Positions 21,601 through 31,129 of a DNA stretch of 64,000 nt are shown here, piece by piece. The position numbers and the translations under genes were made by a program. The stretch comes from Petrosia ficiformis (taxonomy: Eukaryota > Porifera > Demospongiae > Haplosclerida > Petrosiidae), in NCBI GenBank assembly GCA_947044365.1, contig OX345636.1, positions 11,241,809-11,305,808 on the forward strand, written 5' to 3'. The notes under the pieces were generated by a model. That model did not search any database, was not told where the DNA came from, and saw nothing but the letters and a program-made list of their open reading frames with translations. Position 1 is the stretch's first letter; the number at the start of each line of letters is the position of its first letter.

Positions 21601-22580
21601 CTTCACCAGCTGCAGCACCTTTACATCCGTGGGTTTGGCCCACAAAACCATGGCAAAGAATCCATGTCGATTTTGCAGGACCATTTATGGGATCTATGTA
21701 TTTAGTGGTGGTAGATGCTCACTCAAAGTGGCCAGAAGTGTATGAGATGTCAAGTACCACAGTGGCCAAGACCATTACCGTTCTCAGACATATATTTGCT
21801 GCCTATGGTCTACCGGAAGAAGTTGTCTCAGACAATGGACCTCAATTTTCATCTAAAGATTTCGCTGTCTTCATGAAGGAAAATGGTGTTAAGCATATCA
21901 AAAGTGCACCATATCATCCATCCTCCAATGGAGCAGCCGAGAGATTTGTACAAACCTTCAAATCAGCTATGAAAGCGGGAAGTCATGAAAATAGGACTCT
22001 GCCTCATTTGTTGGAAAACTTTTTGCTGACTTACCGAACTTCACCTCATGCTACTACCAATCAGTCACCATGCATCCTGTTTTTAAATCGTTCACTCAGA
22101 ACCAGGTTAGATCTACTTCGACCAAATATAGGAAGTCAAGTGTATCAAAAACAGTCCAATCAAGTTGCTCACCATGATCAACATGCTAAAGAGCGATCAT
22201 TTTCATTAACTCAACAAGTGATGGTTAGGAATTTTCGTCCAGGAGCTACTTGGATACCTGGAGTTATCATACGCAAACTGGGTCCAATCACTTATTTAGT
22301 TAAAGTTCAAGGTAGATTATGTTGGAAGCGTCATATAGATCACATCCGTTCATGTGGAGATAACCTTACTCCCTCAACCGTAGGACCACCTGTTGATGGA
22401 TCATTAGATTTAGAAGATGATTATTCCGTCCCAGTAAGATTTAACCCTCAGGAGGATATTCCACCTGATAATCGTGTGACCACTAGTCAAAATTCCTCTT
22501 CCACTACCCCTTCTCCAAATCACCGTTACCCTCATCGTGAACGTCATCCACCCAACCGGTTCATGTTTGGAACTAATTGA
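18657..22580 (+). CDS. gag-pol: Gag-Pol polyprotein of gypsy element
   Basis: A single 1,307-residue frame encodes everything needed for cytoplasmic reverse transcription and nuclear integration. Gag-like helical region is at about 30-170. Two CCHC zinc knuckles lie at 192-225 (CYRCGRTNH, CHKCGKIGH). The aspartic protease is around D293 (VDTGAAVSII). The RT has D513 (SKLDLSQAY) and the catalytic FIDD with D575-D576. RNase H has D722 and TDHKP at 788-792. The integrase has an HHCC zinc finger (H941, H944, C974, C977) and a DDE core D1005, D1059, E1095, which is exact D-D-35-E spacing. All catalytic residues are present and no stop or frameshift occurs, so it could be active. Gag and pol share one frame, so no ribosomal frameshift is needed. 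The start is the first ATG, 40 bases past the 5' LTR. Confidence 0.97.
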   Translation: MSTSTVGQIQEFQPELECITSYIERLNLFLAANDIADRKRVPVLLSVIGAEIYTLLRNLMAPTLPQDATFDDLVKILKTHFEPQPVIIAERFHFHRRTQAVGETISDYIAQLRKLTLHCKYGDHLDDALRDQFVCGIRNDAIQKRLLSEPDLTLIKAMQIAQGMEAADQTAKALKGTEAVVQKVTSSKPSLCYRCGRTNHTSSDCKFKDAKCHKCGKIGHIATVCRSRPKQYSNFTRHNSGHHRNSQLKAKWINAEKTEDIEEVPLYTIWKRAAHPITVDVSVNNKLLLMEVDTGAAVSIISENTQKRMFPEATLHPTSVLLKTYSGERLAVIGELQTQVHYKDQTKVLNLLVVEGDGPSLLGRDWLKHIQLDWKQITTIVQETHGTLNALLQTHVELFKDELGTANSFQVRLQVKPDAQPKFCKARPVPFAIKSAIEQELDRLESSGILEKISHSDWAAPIVAVPKKDGKFRICGDYKVSVNQVLEVDQYPLPKPEDLFATLAGGKKFSKLDLSQAYQQLPLNEESMSYAVINTHKGLYRYTRLPFGIASAPAVFQKFMDTMLQGIPHVICFIDDILVTGKDDNDHLQNLAKVFQILQQNGLRLKQDKCKFLQYSVEYLGHKIDAEGIHATTEKMDAVMKAPIPRNVSELRSFLGLLNYYGKFLPNLSMILHPLNQLLQTGHHWKWDARCHRAFKIAKDTLHSAQVLVHYNPSLPLKLAADASAYGIGAVISHVLPDGNEKPIAFASRTLSPSEKNYAQLEKEALALIYGVKKFHQYLYGRRFTLITDHKPLMTILSPKKGIPSLAAARLQRWALFLSAYTYDIEFKSSQDHANADCLSRLPLEIKDSVDYVAGTHLFNIAQMESLPVTCQQVQTATRNDPLLSKILLFTKQGWPTQVQDEFKPFFSRRQELSVEDECLLWGIRVIIPKKLQQHVLQELHRDHPGMTRMKCLARSFLWWPGLDKDIENLVKSCLPCQSEKPSPAAAPLHPWVWPTKPWQRIHVDFAGPFMGSMYLVVVDAHSKWPEVYEMSSTTVAKTITVLRHIFAAYGLPEEVVSDNGPQFSSKDFAVFMKENGVKHIKSAPYHPSSNGAAERFVQTFKSAMKAGSHENRTLPHLLENFLLTYRTSPHATTNQSPCILFLNRSLRTRLDLLRPNIGSQVYQKQSNQVAHHDQHAKERSFSLTQQVMVRNFRPGATWIPGVIIRKLGPITYLVKVQGRLCWKRHIDHIRSCGDNLTPSTVGPPVDGSLDLEDDYSVPVRFNPQEDIPPDNRVTTSQNSSSTTPSPNHRYPHRERHPPNRFMFGTN

Positions 22581-22592
22581 AGGAAATCATTT

Positions 22593-22605
22593 AAGTGTGG
22601 AGGAA
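22593..22605 (+). promoter_or_regulatory. Polypurine tract
   Basis: AAGTGTGGAGGAA abuts the 3' LTR. It would be the plus-strand DNA primer site. Confidence 0.7.
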
Positions 22606-22938
22606 TGTAATATATTAGAACTGGTAATGTTATATGTTTAATTAGGCCAATGCTAAAATTATATTCTCTATTTCCTGTGTTAAATAAATGACTTAGTTGT
22701 CACCTGTACCTTTATGTTAGCCTGCTCTTTGTTACTTGTTATTCTTTCTTTGATTTGAGATGTATATGCAACCTTACCACCTGTAGGTCAGCAGGCCTTA
22801 TTTATCACTTCTTTGGTATATATATAGATCCATGTTTTATTGTGTTCAGTGGGTTAGTTAGTTGTTTGAATATTTTATTTAATAAAGATACTTTGAATTG
22901 TAAAAGTAAAGTTAAGTGAATCGACGCACGATACCACA
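22606..22938 (+). repeat. 3' LTR (333 bp)
   Basis: Same length as the 5' LTR and apparently identical in sequence, ending GATACCACA and followed by the GTAAT duplication. Confidence 0.97.
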
Positions 22939-23145
22939 GTAATATTACAGCTAGGAGGTAATATTACATCTAGGAGGTAATATTGCATCTAAGAGGTAAT
23001 ATTGCATCTAGGAGGTAATATTGCAGCTAGGAGGTAATATTGCATCTAGGAGGTAATATTGCATCTAGGAAGTAATATTGCATCTAAGAGGTAATATTGG
23101 TAATATTGCATCTAGAAGGAAATATTGCATCTAGGAGGAAATACA
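22939..23145. repeat. 19-bp minisatellite, right part
   Basis: Continuation of the array at 17,347-18,284. About ten units follow, with more divergent ones (AGGAAATATT) at the far edge. Confidence 0.95.
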
Positions 23146-23162
23146 TACGTTCAGTTAGTTAC

Positions 23163-23228
23163 CTGGCATTGTCTTGCACTGGTTTCTACGTGAGCAGTAA
23201 TCTTCTGTACAACACTCAATACTCATTA
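23163..23228 (-). CDS. Possible Cys-rich exon of the Calx-beta-linked gene
   Basis: A 66-bp block between a plausible acceptor (tattag) and donor (|gtaact) reads SIECCTEDYCSRRNQCKTMP, with five cysteines. It starts and ends in phase 1. It lies upstream, on the same strand, of the Calx-beta remnants and could be an EGF-like or other Cys-rich exon of the same gene. It is too short for a firm call. Confidence 0.3.
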
Positions 23229-23335
23229 CTAATAAAAATGAAATAGTCCTGCAAAAAAAAAAACACATATTACAAATATGAATGCATGTATGCAAGTGTA
23301 CATGTACTATAACACGTACATTGTGTGTAAGTACA

Positions 23336-23561
23336 CATGAAATACATGTATAGACATAAAATACATGTACCAACAGTGAGCCAGCCATCAGTATATGATC
23401 TAGTCAGATGCCTACTACAAAGGAAGGATCAGGTCAACCCACTGTACTATATAGCATTTGTCAAGAGTTTAGCCAGATTTTTGGCTATTTTAGTGGGCAA
23501 CAAACCACTAATAATGTTCATAATCAAAATAAGTATATTCATAACTATACTTAGCCAGCTG
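23336..23561. repeat. Direct repeat partner of 16,516-16,751
   Basis: Same sequence and orientation, with a 10-bp deletion after GATCTAGT. Confidence 0.9.
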
Positions 23562-24203
23562 ATCAGACCCTTCCTTCGTAGTAGATTGGGTCTGGCTACA
23601 CAAGACTATATATAATCCATATTCTAATCATATATATATATACGTTATCAACACTATTCTGTAATGATAAACACATTCTTTAGTACAGTGTCTGATGGAA
23701 ATCTGGGTCATTTAGATCATATACAAACTAATATCGATACATTAATTCACATAATACACATATTAGACTCATTCCCGTCATGATCCCAGAACTTACAGTT
23801 CTATTCGTCCCTGGAACAGACAACCTTCAATTTTCAAATTTAAAATTATGGGCGTGGAAAGTTATATTACTATTATTAAAGTTAATTATGTTCGTTTTCG
23901 TCAGTAAATTTCCGTATTTAGTATTTAGAAAAATGTGTCGTCATATTACATAGAAATTATGAATAATTAATTATAATTATATTAATCATATTCATTGAAA
24001 AAAAATTCAATTAAAACGTCATCATAATGAATATTAATTAGAAAAATGGAGGAAAATATGCCGTGATGACTGGGTTGTTTGGCCTCTCATACATCGTTCC
24101 ACCCAACTAGTTATGGATTCCATTCGACTGCGCTGACCAGTGCATGGGACGGACTTTTGAATTCTGCAGTAAAAAAAGAAAATCGGACCTAACGCCCACG
24201 CTC
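23562..24203. other. Gene-free stretch
   Basis: One possible short minus-strand exon ends at a strong donor (CT|gtaagt) near 23,795 and reads EGCLFQGRIEL. This is too little to call. Otherwise AT-rich. Confidence 0.3.
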
Positions 24204-24412
24204 ATTAGAATACAACCTAACTGTGTTAGTATAGTCAAAGTACATGTATCTAGTATGGGTATGATATGTTGCAAGCTAATTGCGTAGGTGTCACTCTCAA
24301 TTTTTATTTTTTTTTGTTGAATTCATTGAATAGCCCATCCCACAAGATTACGATAAATACGAGTTTCGGTCGGAAATAATTTCCGAAAGTCGAGATATCT
24401 GCACAACCATTT
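24204..24412. repeat. Inverted partner of 15,117-15,309
   Basis: Reverse complement of the 15.1-kb segment, with a differing T/A homopolymer. Confidence 0.9.
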
Positions 24413-24768
24413 CACTTATTCTCCCAACATCCCTTTCTCTCTCACTAGAACCAGCTAGAAAGCAAGTCTATACATCACACATACATCAACATCCCATTCT
24501 GATCTCCTTTTACTTTAAGCTAACGTCAAAGTAACATCAAAGGCCGGACACTTGAATCAAAGCACCGCCCGACGTGGGCGTTTTTGACAATAGAATGCCG
24601 ACATGCCACCACCACATTGGCATACTCTCGTAATCTACAGTAATTTGGGGCGTGGTACATCCAAGATCCCGTGAATTGCAGTTTGAATTCAGTATTCTAT
24701 TAAGTTGGATACACTTCCTCTCTGACAGGATGTTGTAAAATTACAACATTAAAAAACTGAAAGGGGTA
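24413..24768. other. Gene-free stretch
   Basis: No supportable gene. The sequence is slightly richer in GC than its surroundings. Confidence 0.4.
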
Positions 24769-24776
24769 GAGCTAGC

Positions 24777-25124
24777 CAGGGCCGCTGAGAGGTTGAAAGG
24801 GGCCCAGTGCGTGCGAAGCGCACAAAAGATTTTTTTTTTTTTAGTAATTAATTATTCATAGTAGGTGTGATTAGCTAATTTCTTATTTGTAGTGGGTGTG
24901 GTTAGTTAATTATTTGCGTGTTATTAACAATAATTGCTCATTCAGCATTCACGTGTCACTGTTTCAGGAAAATTCAGGTATGAATAATTATAACTATTAT
25001 TATTGTTTTATCTAGCTTGTGTTTCCTATAATTGAGTAAGCTCATCTATATAATAATGGTCAAAACGTTTAAGGGCCCTAGAGAATGTGGGGCCCTGGGG
25101 CAGTTGCCCCTCTCAGTGGCCCTG
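24777..25124. mobile_element. hAT-type MITE with 8-bp target duplication
   Basis: The ends read CAGGGCCGCTGAGAGG and, reversed, CAGGGCCACTGAGAGG. The element is flanked on both sides by GAGCTAGC (24,769-24,776 and 25,125-25,132). CAGGG-type termini and an 8-bp duplication are the hallmark of hAT transposons. The 348-bp interior has no transposase. GC-rich ends continue inward (GGGGCCC) around an AT-rich core. Confidence 0.85.
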
Positions 25125-25264
25125 GAGCTAGCAAAACAAGTAGCAGGAATAGCTAACTGGATATCATAATTTTGTTTTTCATGATTATTGTTATTGCTAT
25201 TTATATAGCGATTTTGTTGTCAAAATAAAGTCATCAGTTAATAAGCAATTTTATTTTAAAAATA

Positions 25265-25610
25265 AAGTCAGCAGTTAAACTAAAGAATTAAATACACAGT
25301 CAGCATTTAGCAATTTCAAATGAAGTCAGCAGTTAAACTAAAAATTAAATGTATAGTCAGCAGTTAAACTAAAAATTAAATGTATAGTCAGCATTTAGCA
25401 ATTTCAAATGAAGTCAGCAGTTAAACTAAAAATTAAATGTATAGTCAGCATTTAGCAATTTCAAATGAAGTCAGCAGTTAAACTAAAAATTAAATACATA
25501 GTCAGCATTTATTCAAATGAAGTCCGCAGTTAAACTAAAAATTAAATACATAGTCAGCATTTATTCAAATGAAGTCCGCAGTTAAACTAAAAATTAAATA
25601 TATAGTCAGC
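25265..25610. repeat. 52-57 bp tandem repeat
   Basis: About six units of AAGTC(A/C)GCAGTTAAACTAAA followed by ATTAAATNNATAGTCAGCATTTA and a TTCAAATG tail. One unit lacks the tail and two have a shortened tail. Confidence 0.9.
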
Positions 25611-25749
25611 AAAATAAACATAGCTATAACTATTAGCTGTTCTAATAAACAATGTAACCAATAAAGTCTATGCTTGTTCTAATAAACATAACACAGTTAT
25701 ATAATTATACTAAAAGTATTTGGTGTCCTAATAAATACATTTATGTCCA

Positions 25750-26039
25750 TTAATGTTGCTTATGGCGACAAATAAAGCTTGTAGAAATGAATTCAGTTTG
25801 TACTTCATCAAATCTAGATAGAGTTGTAAGCAATCTGTTCCAAGTAGGTGTTTGTTGGTTTTTACTCCCTCTTTTTAGCCATGAAGCAAACATCGCACAC
25901 ATTCTATCCCTAACGACATCAATATTTGCCTCAATAGCTTGAAGAGTGTCTACTGCAATTCCCAATTCAGATCCTATGTATTTCCAATCATTCTCAAACT
26001 TCATGCACTTCTCAAAAATCGCATTATGATCATTAATAT
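25750..26039 (-). CDS. C-terminal Death domain exon
   Basis: The 290-bp last exon encodes a canonical Death-domain pattern. NDWKYIGSELGI matches W-x-x-L/I-G-x-x-L-G-I, LQAIEAN the L-x-x-I-E helix, MFASWLKR the W-L helix, and PTWNRLLTTL the last helix. Death domains assemble into homotypic signalling complexes. The preceding 69-bp exon adds SPSCHGHQIEPLPFNNGCHC, a Cys/His-rich linker of unknown role. Confidence 0.75.
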
Positions 26040-29000
26040 CTGTATAGCATTAAAATAGAAGTCAGTGATAGATAATTATATTAGGAAATATACCTAGTAT
26101 GCAGTGACACCCATTGTTAAACGGAAGTGGCTCAATCTGGTGACCATGACATGATGGAGACTCTGAAATGAAAATAATTATAATTATTATCAATTGATAT
26201 TGGTGAAGTATAATGGCAAAGGGAACTTCAGGTAGCTAGTCAAGTATATGGCAACATTCAAAATTCTGATGTCATGACCTTAATCTGAGCAAAAGTGTCA
26301 TGTCTGCATGATTTACATAGATTTTTCACAGAGAGAAAATTATTATGTAAGTTTGTGTTACAGGATTTTATTTAAGGTGCATAGATATTAAATGATTAAT
26401 AAGACTAATTTAAACCTTCAATCTTGATTCAAGTGATTATAATTATTCATGGCTCAAGACATTTATTATTGTTTTAACATCTATCCTAACTGCTTTCAGT
26501 TAAACATGCATGACATTGTTTTGTTTTGTTTCTAATGATTTTGATATATTTCATTGTCACTGTATAAATTATAATTTATACAGTGACAATGTTTAATATG
26601 TTGGAAGGTACTGCTACCAGGAATTTAAAAAAGATGAAGTGCTTATTATTTTTCCAACTCTAGCATCTAGACAAGGCAGCTCTTTATTCAGGGGAGCATT
26701 TGCTTGAGGGTCTATATTTTTAAAGTGTACATTCACTATTACACTTTGGCTATTCACAATGTCTGCTTTGTTATTAATAAAAGATGTTAAGGAATTCTAT
26801 GCTACAGTATAACAGTGAAACTCATAAAAATTATGCTGTATTAGTTCATGATGTAAAATATAAATTAATAACTTGTGCATAAAATTACATAAAATACCTG
26901 TTGGTATCAAAAGGGCAAGGTGAGTATAACCCTAGTATTTCATGACTTAACTTCCCGTAGCTCAAACCATTTCAGCCACACTATAAATATTGTTTATGCC
27001 CATCAACCACAGTGCAATTATTATTATATAAGGGTCAAAAGCTTTGAAGTCATGAAAAAAGGGGTCTTAACACATAAAAGCTTTTTCTTACTCTATAGTC
27101 ACAAATAGATAAGCTTACAATGGAACTGCAATTTAATTCCTATCAATGGAGATCTGGTATTAGGCAAATGTTAGTGGTTAAAGTGCTAAAGTCTGTAATG
27201 TGTTAAGACCCCTATTATCATCCTCAGTTAATGTATAGCTGTTTGATGAACAAATATCAAACATTAAAATAATGCCCTCCCTATTTGACAAACTATGTTA
27301 ATTATAATTCATAAAACATAATATTTATTATTAATTCATAACATAGCATATCGGCACTGCTATTGTAATCTTACAGGTATTTCATACTCACCCGTACGAA
27401 TTTCCTTTGTAAATTGTAATTGGTTCTCAGCATACACTGAATGAAGATAAATAATGTGTAAGATACTAATACAAAAGCAATAGAGAAAAGAAAAACATTC
27501 ATTCACCAGTTTGGAATCTGGTAATGGTTTATACCATTGGAGTTTCACTAAAAGTTTTTCACTTACTTTTAGTGAACAGGGCTCAGAAGCAAGCCCTTGA
27601 ATGTCATTTTATTATTTTAATAGCCTTCATAAAATGTAATGTGAAAAGATAATATATTTAGTAAAGAAATGTTACCTTGAATATCTAGCTGTCTTGCACA
27701 CCATTTGAAGTTAGTTTTCTGCTGTTCTGGAATATGTTTACTTTCAATCAACTCCTGCCAGTATGTATCAAGATTCATCAGCTTTCGAGCAAGTGCTTTT
27801 TTGGCTGACTCATCACTTTCATTTTGCCATTTTTCTTTCCATTTTATGATTGCACCAACAACTGACGTTTTGTCTGGCTTAATAGGAGAAACTTCTAGTT
27901 CCTCTGCAAACATACTCAGAGCTGTATCATGATAAGAGAAGATTTCTTTTGCTAAAACAGTAATATCATCCAAAGTGAGGTCTACATGAATGAAGTAGAA
28001 TAGTAATCTGTATAAAATATATTACTACTGCATGTTATAACGTTACTATATATACATCATTAATTGCAGATGTTAATTTTGAATTACTGCTTTACTGTGC
28101 ATGTACATACTTATACCTATGCATGCAGGTCAGACTCAGTTATAAATTATGTTATCCAAAGCATTAATAGTATGCATAGGAATTCTTTTGATTTAGTTCA
28201 TAGTTCATACCTCCATTAAGCATGAATGTTTCTTCAATTGGTGCCTGAAAAAATAATTATATCACTCAATCATTAATATTATACAACTATTTACACAAAA
28301 ATTACAAATACATTATAATTATATAGCTGATCCAAATGAAACATTACACTCACACGTGAGCTACTATTAAAGCAACATGAGATAATTCAGTAACTGTTTA
28401 TAAAAACAGGTTTTGAACTGGAACTATCTCCATTTAAATTAAATGGTAGCAAACTAACAATAAGATATTATTACTTACGTTATGAAGAATTTTATTCCAT
28501 ATGGTAATCTGGCCGTCATTTATGTGTTTCACTCTGCACATTTTGCAAAGTTTTTCACTAGGCAGGACATGTCGACGATGATAAATATTGTATCCAATTT
28601 CTTTGTAACGATCCATATCGCATGTAATGGCAAAGTGGTATTTGATATATCTTGATTGGTCGGCCATTTTTTTGGCAAATCTAGAACAAAATCGAACAAT
28701 ACACTGGCAAATATTTTCGTATGTTCCACCATATTTCTCATCTCCTCGAGAGACAAACTCAATTACATCACCCTGAGATGTAATTTCAATTTCAAATGGG
28801 CTGTTAGAAGTTGCGATTCGGATTGTGGCCGTATTTATGGATGTGGTGAGGATTAAATGCGAATTTTCAAATTTGCGTAAAAGATAATCAATAATCATAG
28901 TGTGCATGTTGACTGGTGATGATTCCATTCCCAAAACCAGCTGTATTGCACCACGTGTGCACTTCGTTTCCTCCTTGCCAATACGAACTGAAGGAACGTA

Positions 29001-30151
29001 GAATGCAGGACCAGGAATTAGGATATCTTTGATAATGGTATTATTCGGCACTCTTGCTGCCTGACCAACAGAACGCAAAATTTTTAGGAAAATGTCTGCA
29101 TCGTTAAATGTGGATAATTCTGCATCACGGATAACACCTTGGAGAATCAACTCAGAGCTAGAGGTTTCTTTCATCTGATCGAAAAAAAGCTGAAGTCGCT
29201 GTAGATATTCGTAAGGTTTTATAATGATGTATTTAGATTTTGGATCAACGAGTCGAACATCCAGAATACTTCCAAAAGAGGTGAAAAATTTGCAAAATTC
29301 TCCAAGACTATCTTCTACTCCAAATTTTCGTGCTTCGTTCTGCAATTCCTCGTTATTGATGTAAGAAGAGCCATATTGAGCTAATGAACTTCGAAAACGC
29401 ATCCATGATTTTGGGATGTCTTGTGGGTCTACCTGTTCAAACAGTTTCTGCAAATGGTCTTTTAATAGTTTCTCATCTTCATTAGACTCCATATCAATGG
29501 CTATGATATCAATGTCAACAAGGTCTTCTACACCCATTTGTTTTGCCACATTACCACACACTCTTTTTAATGTGCTCAGCGATTCTCTCAAACTCTGTGG
29601 TGACTTCGCAGCTCCATCTACGTGTAAATCTCCATCCTCATTTTCATCTTTGTTATTTCCACTGTATGTTGCAAAAATTTTACACGGAAATTTCTTTTGA
29701 TTGCCTTTACTGAGCTGACTGGAACGAAACAAATACTGAATGCGAGATCGCCAATTCATGACTAGTGGATCATGAACTAAAGGAGGCTCATGAAGACAAT
29801 GAACATCACGATTGAGATCAAGAAAAAGCAACATGTGATTTCGTGAGATGTGACCACAAAAGCGATACAAAAATGGTATAAGTGTCCTATTCATACCTAT
29901 GTCCCAAATGTTCATCAATCCATTATCAGAACCGAGTGACTCTATAGGAAATCCAGGTTTTACATGTTCATACTGTTTCTCGTTTGCAGTGCCAAACCCA
30001 CGAACTACAAATTGATCGTGTGAGAAACCAAGTGGATTGTGATCATTATTGATGATAGGGGCGAGTTTGTTAAGGGCCTTGGACTTCTTGCTGCCAGGTA
30101 AACCATTGAATGTCAGAAGCATAGGGTACAATTTAACTTGATCGGTGTTAT
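25750..30151 (-). CDS. Roco-like GTPase with two C-terminal death-fold domains (7 exons, 5' end missing)
   Basis: Exons, 5' to 3': 30,151-28,479; 28,244-28,211; 27,981-27,676; 27,547-27,507; 27,425-27,392; 26,162-26,094; 26,039-25,750. All junctions are GT-AG and all phases agree, giving about 814 residues to a TAA. Domains: a P-loop-like GLPGSKKS (16-23) and WDIG (82-85) in a Roc-type GTPase; a linker to about 255; then a COR-like region beginning PKSWMRF with the GPAFYVPSVR motif. A helical death-like domain lies at about 570-665 and a clearer Death domain at about 725-800 (WKYIGSELGI, WLKRGSK, PTWNRLL). Roco-death proteins act in cytoplasmic stress, apoptosis and immune signalling. The Walker A has Lys where GxxGxGKS has Gly, so nucleotide binding may be altered. 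The first exon enters in phase 1, so at least one upstream exon is unseen. Confidence 0.75.
26552..26591. repeat. Perfect 19-bp-arm palindrome in intron
   Basis: CATTGTCACTGTATAAATT and its exact complement are separated by two bases. It lies in the long intron before the 26,162-26,094 exon. Confidence 0.9.
26592..27391. other. Intron of the Roco/death gene
   Basis: No extra exon or repeat can be supported in this part of the 1.2-kb intron between 27,392 and 26,162. Confidence 0.5.
28479..30151 (-). CDS. Roc-COR-like exon of the death-domain gene
   Basis: This single 1,673-bp exon holds the whole GTPase and COR-like part. The N-terminal half follows Roc order: a P-loop variant (GLPGSKKS), a switch-like IWDIG, then LLFLDLNRDV and CKIFATYSG in place of the usual base-recognition motif. 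The C-terminal half begins PKSWMRF, continues FFTSFGSILDVRL and YIIIKPYEYL, as COR winged-helix segments do, and reaches YVPSVR. It is preceded by acceptor tttgcacag and followed by donor gtaagt. Confidence 0.65.
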
Positions 30152-31129
30152 CTGTGCAAAAACAAAAATGTTGGGTATATTAGAATAGGTAATAAACATT
30201 GTAATGTTAATGCTTTGGTAATCTCACTTCACATCAAAATAAACGCTGAATTTTAATGCGGTGAAAGCACTGGTGGCTGAGGTCATTGGGTTGTTCACAA
30301 TATTTTCAAAGATATGAAATATGTGAGCTAAATGAATGGCATTATCACAAAAGCTTAAAAAATTTTGAGGATTAACTTTTTTAAAAGAAATTGTGAGGAC
30401 TAAAAAAGCAAGCTTTAGTTCCATGCACTTCCTCTATCAGGGTATTAAACATTTCATTAGTATGATTTTAAGAAGAAAATACCCTTTTGCACTATTAACT
30501 CCTCTATTTTATTAAGTCATTAAGTTTTCGATTTTGAAGCAAATGTGGGAAGACATTAGTTCTCATGATGGCAATAAAACATGTTGATTACAGCTTGCAA
30601 GTTGTAAATAAAGTTTATATGTAAATAAGGTGAAACATGGTTTTGAAATTCAAGTACACTGTATTGTACTAGTGAGGAATTCCCCCATTTTTAGTGTTTG
30701 CAATGAACTGTACAACACTAGCAAAAGTTTTTAGGACAGCTGGAATAAGAATATGTTGTAACACACCTCAAAGAGGACTGTATCTGAGATTTACAGTAAC
30801 CAACCCTGAGAGTTGCAGGCCCAAGGATTCAGTCAGATACAGCCCTCCTAGAGGTGTTATATCATATTTTTAGAGGTGGTATTACTGATTTGGATAATTT
30901 TGAGTATTTGAATGTGGTTTCTTGCTTCATTATCAAACTATATACAAAATCAAAATTCATTACTTGCTTAAAGTTTTTGCACATTAAGAAAACACATGAT
31001 AATTATATTAATGAATCCATAAGGATATAAATTAAGCCAAAGTGATACAACTGATTTTTATCAATGGCAGGTCTTTGGTACACCCACTCAACATTGTACA
31101 GTTTGCAGGTGAGTGCATGTAAGGAGTTT
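30152..31129. other. Intergenic region between TRAF-like and Roco/death genes
   Basis: It should hold the 3' UTR of the upstream gene and the missing 5' exon(s) and promoter of the downstream one. A 66-codon minus-strand frame (30,424-30,224) ends near a donor-like AAGTGAGA, but its phase does not fit the next exon. No promoter motif stands out. Confidence 0.4.

Larger units (their letters stand above)
18285..22938 (+). mobile_element. Intact Ty3/gypsy LTR retrotransposon
   Basis: This is a 4,654-bp element with two 333-bp LTRs (TG...CA ends), a 5-bp target duplication (GTAAT), a primer-binding site starting TGG two bases after the 5' LTR, one uninterrupted gag-pol frame of 1,307 codons and a purine tract before the 3' LTR. 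Domain order (gag, protease, RT, RNase H, integrase) places it in Ty3/gypsy (Metaviridae). Two CCHC knuckles and the metazoan context suggest a Mag-like lineage, which is inference. There is no env-like frame. By eye the LTRs show no difference over their whole length, so the insertion is recent. The element lies within the minisatellite, opposite in strand to the Calx-beta remnants. Confidence 0.97.

Noticed and set aside
25265..25610. CRISPR-like 52-57 bp repeats
   Set aside because: The whole unit repeats, and no variable spacers are present.
27392..27440. Alternative acceptor (attcag|TGTATG) for the 34-bp exon
   Set aside because: It would break the phase with the preceding exon; the ctgag|AACC acceptor six bases on fits phases on both sides, although transcripts are needed to decide.
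30224..30424. 5' exon of the Roco/death gene
   Set aside because: Its donor-like end gives phase 2, whereas the next exon needs phase 1. No domain character.
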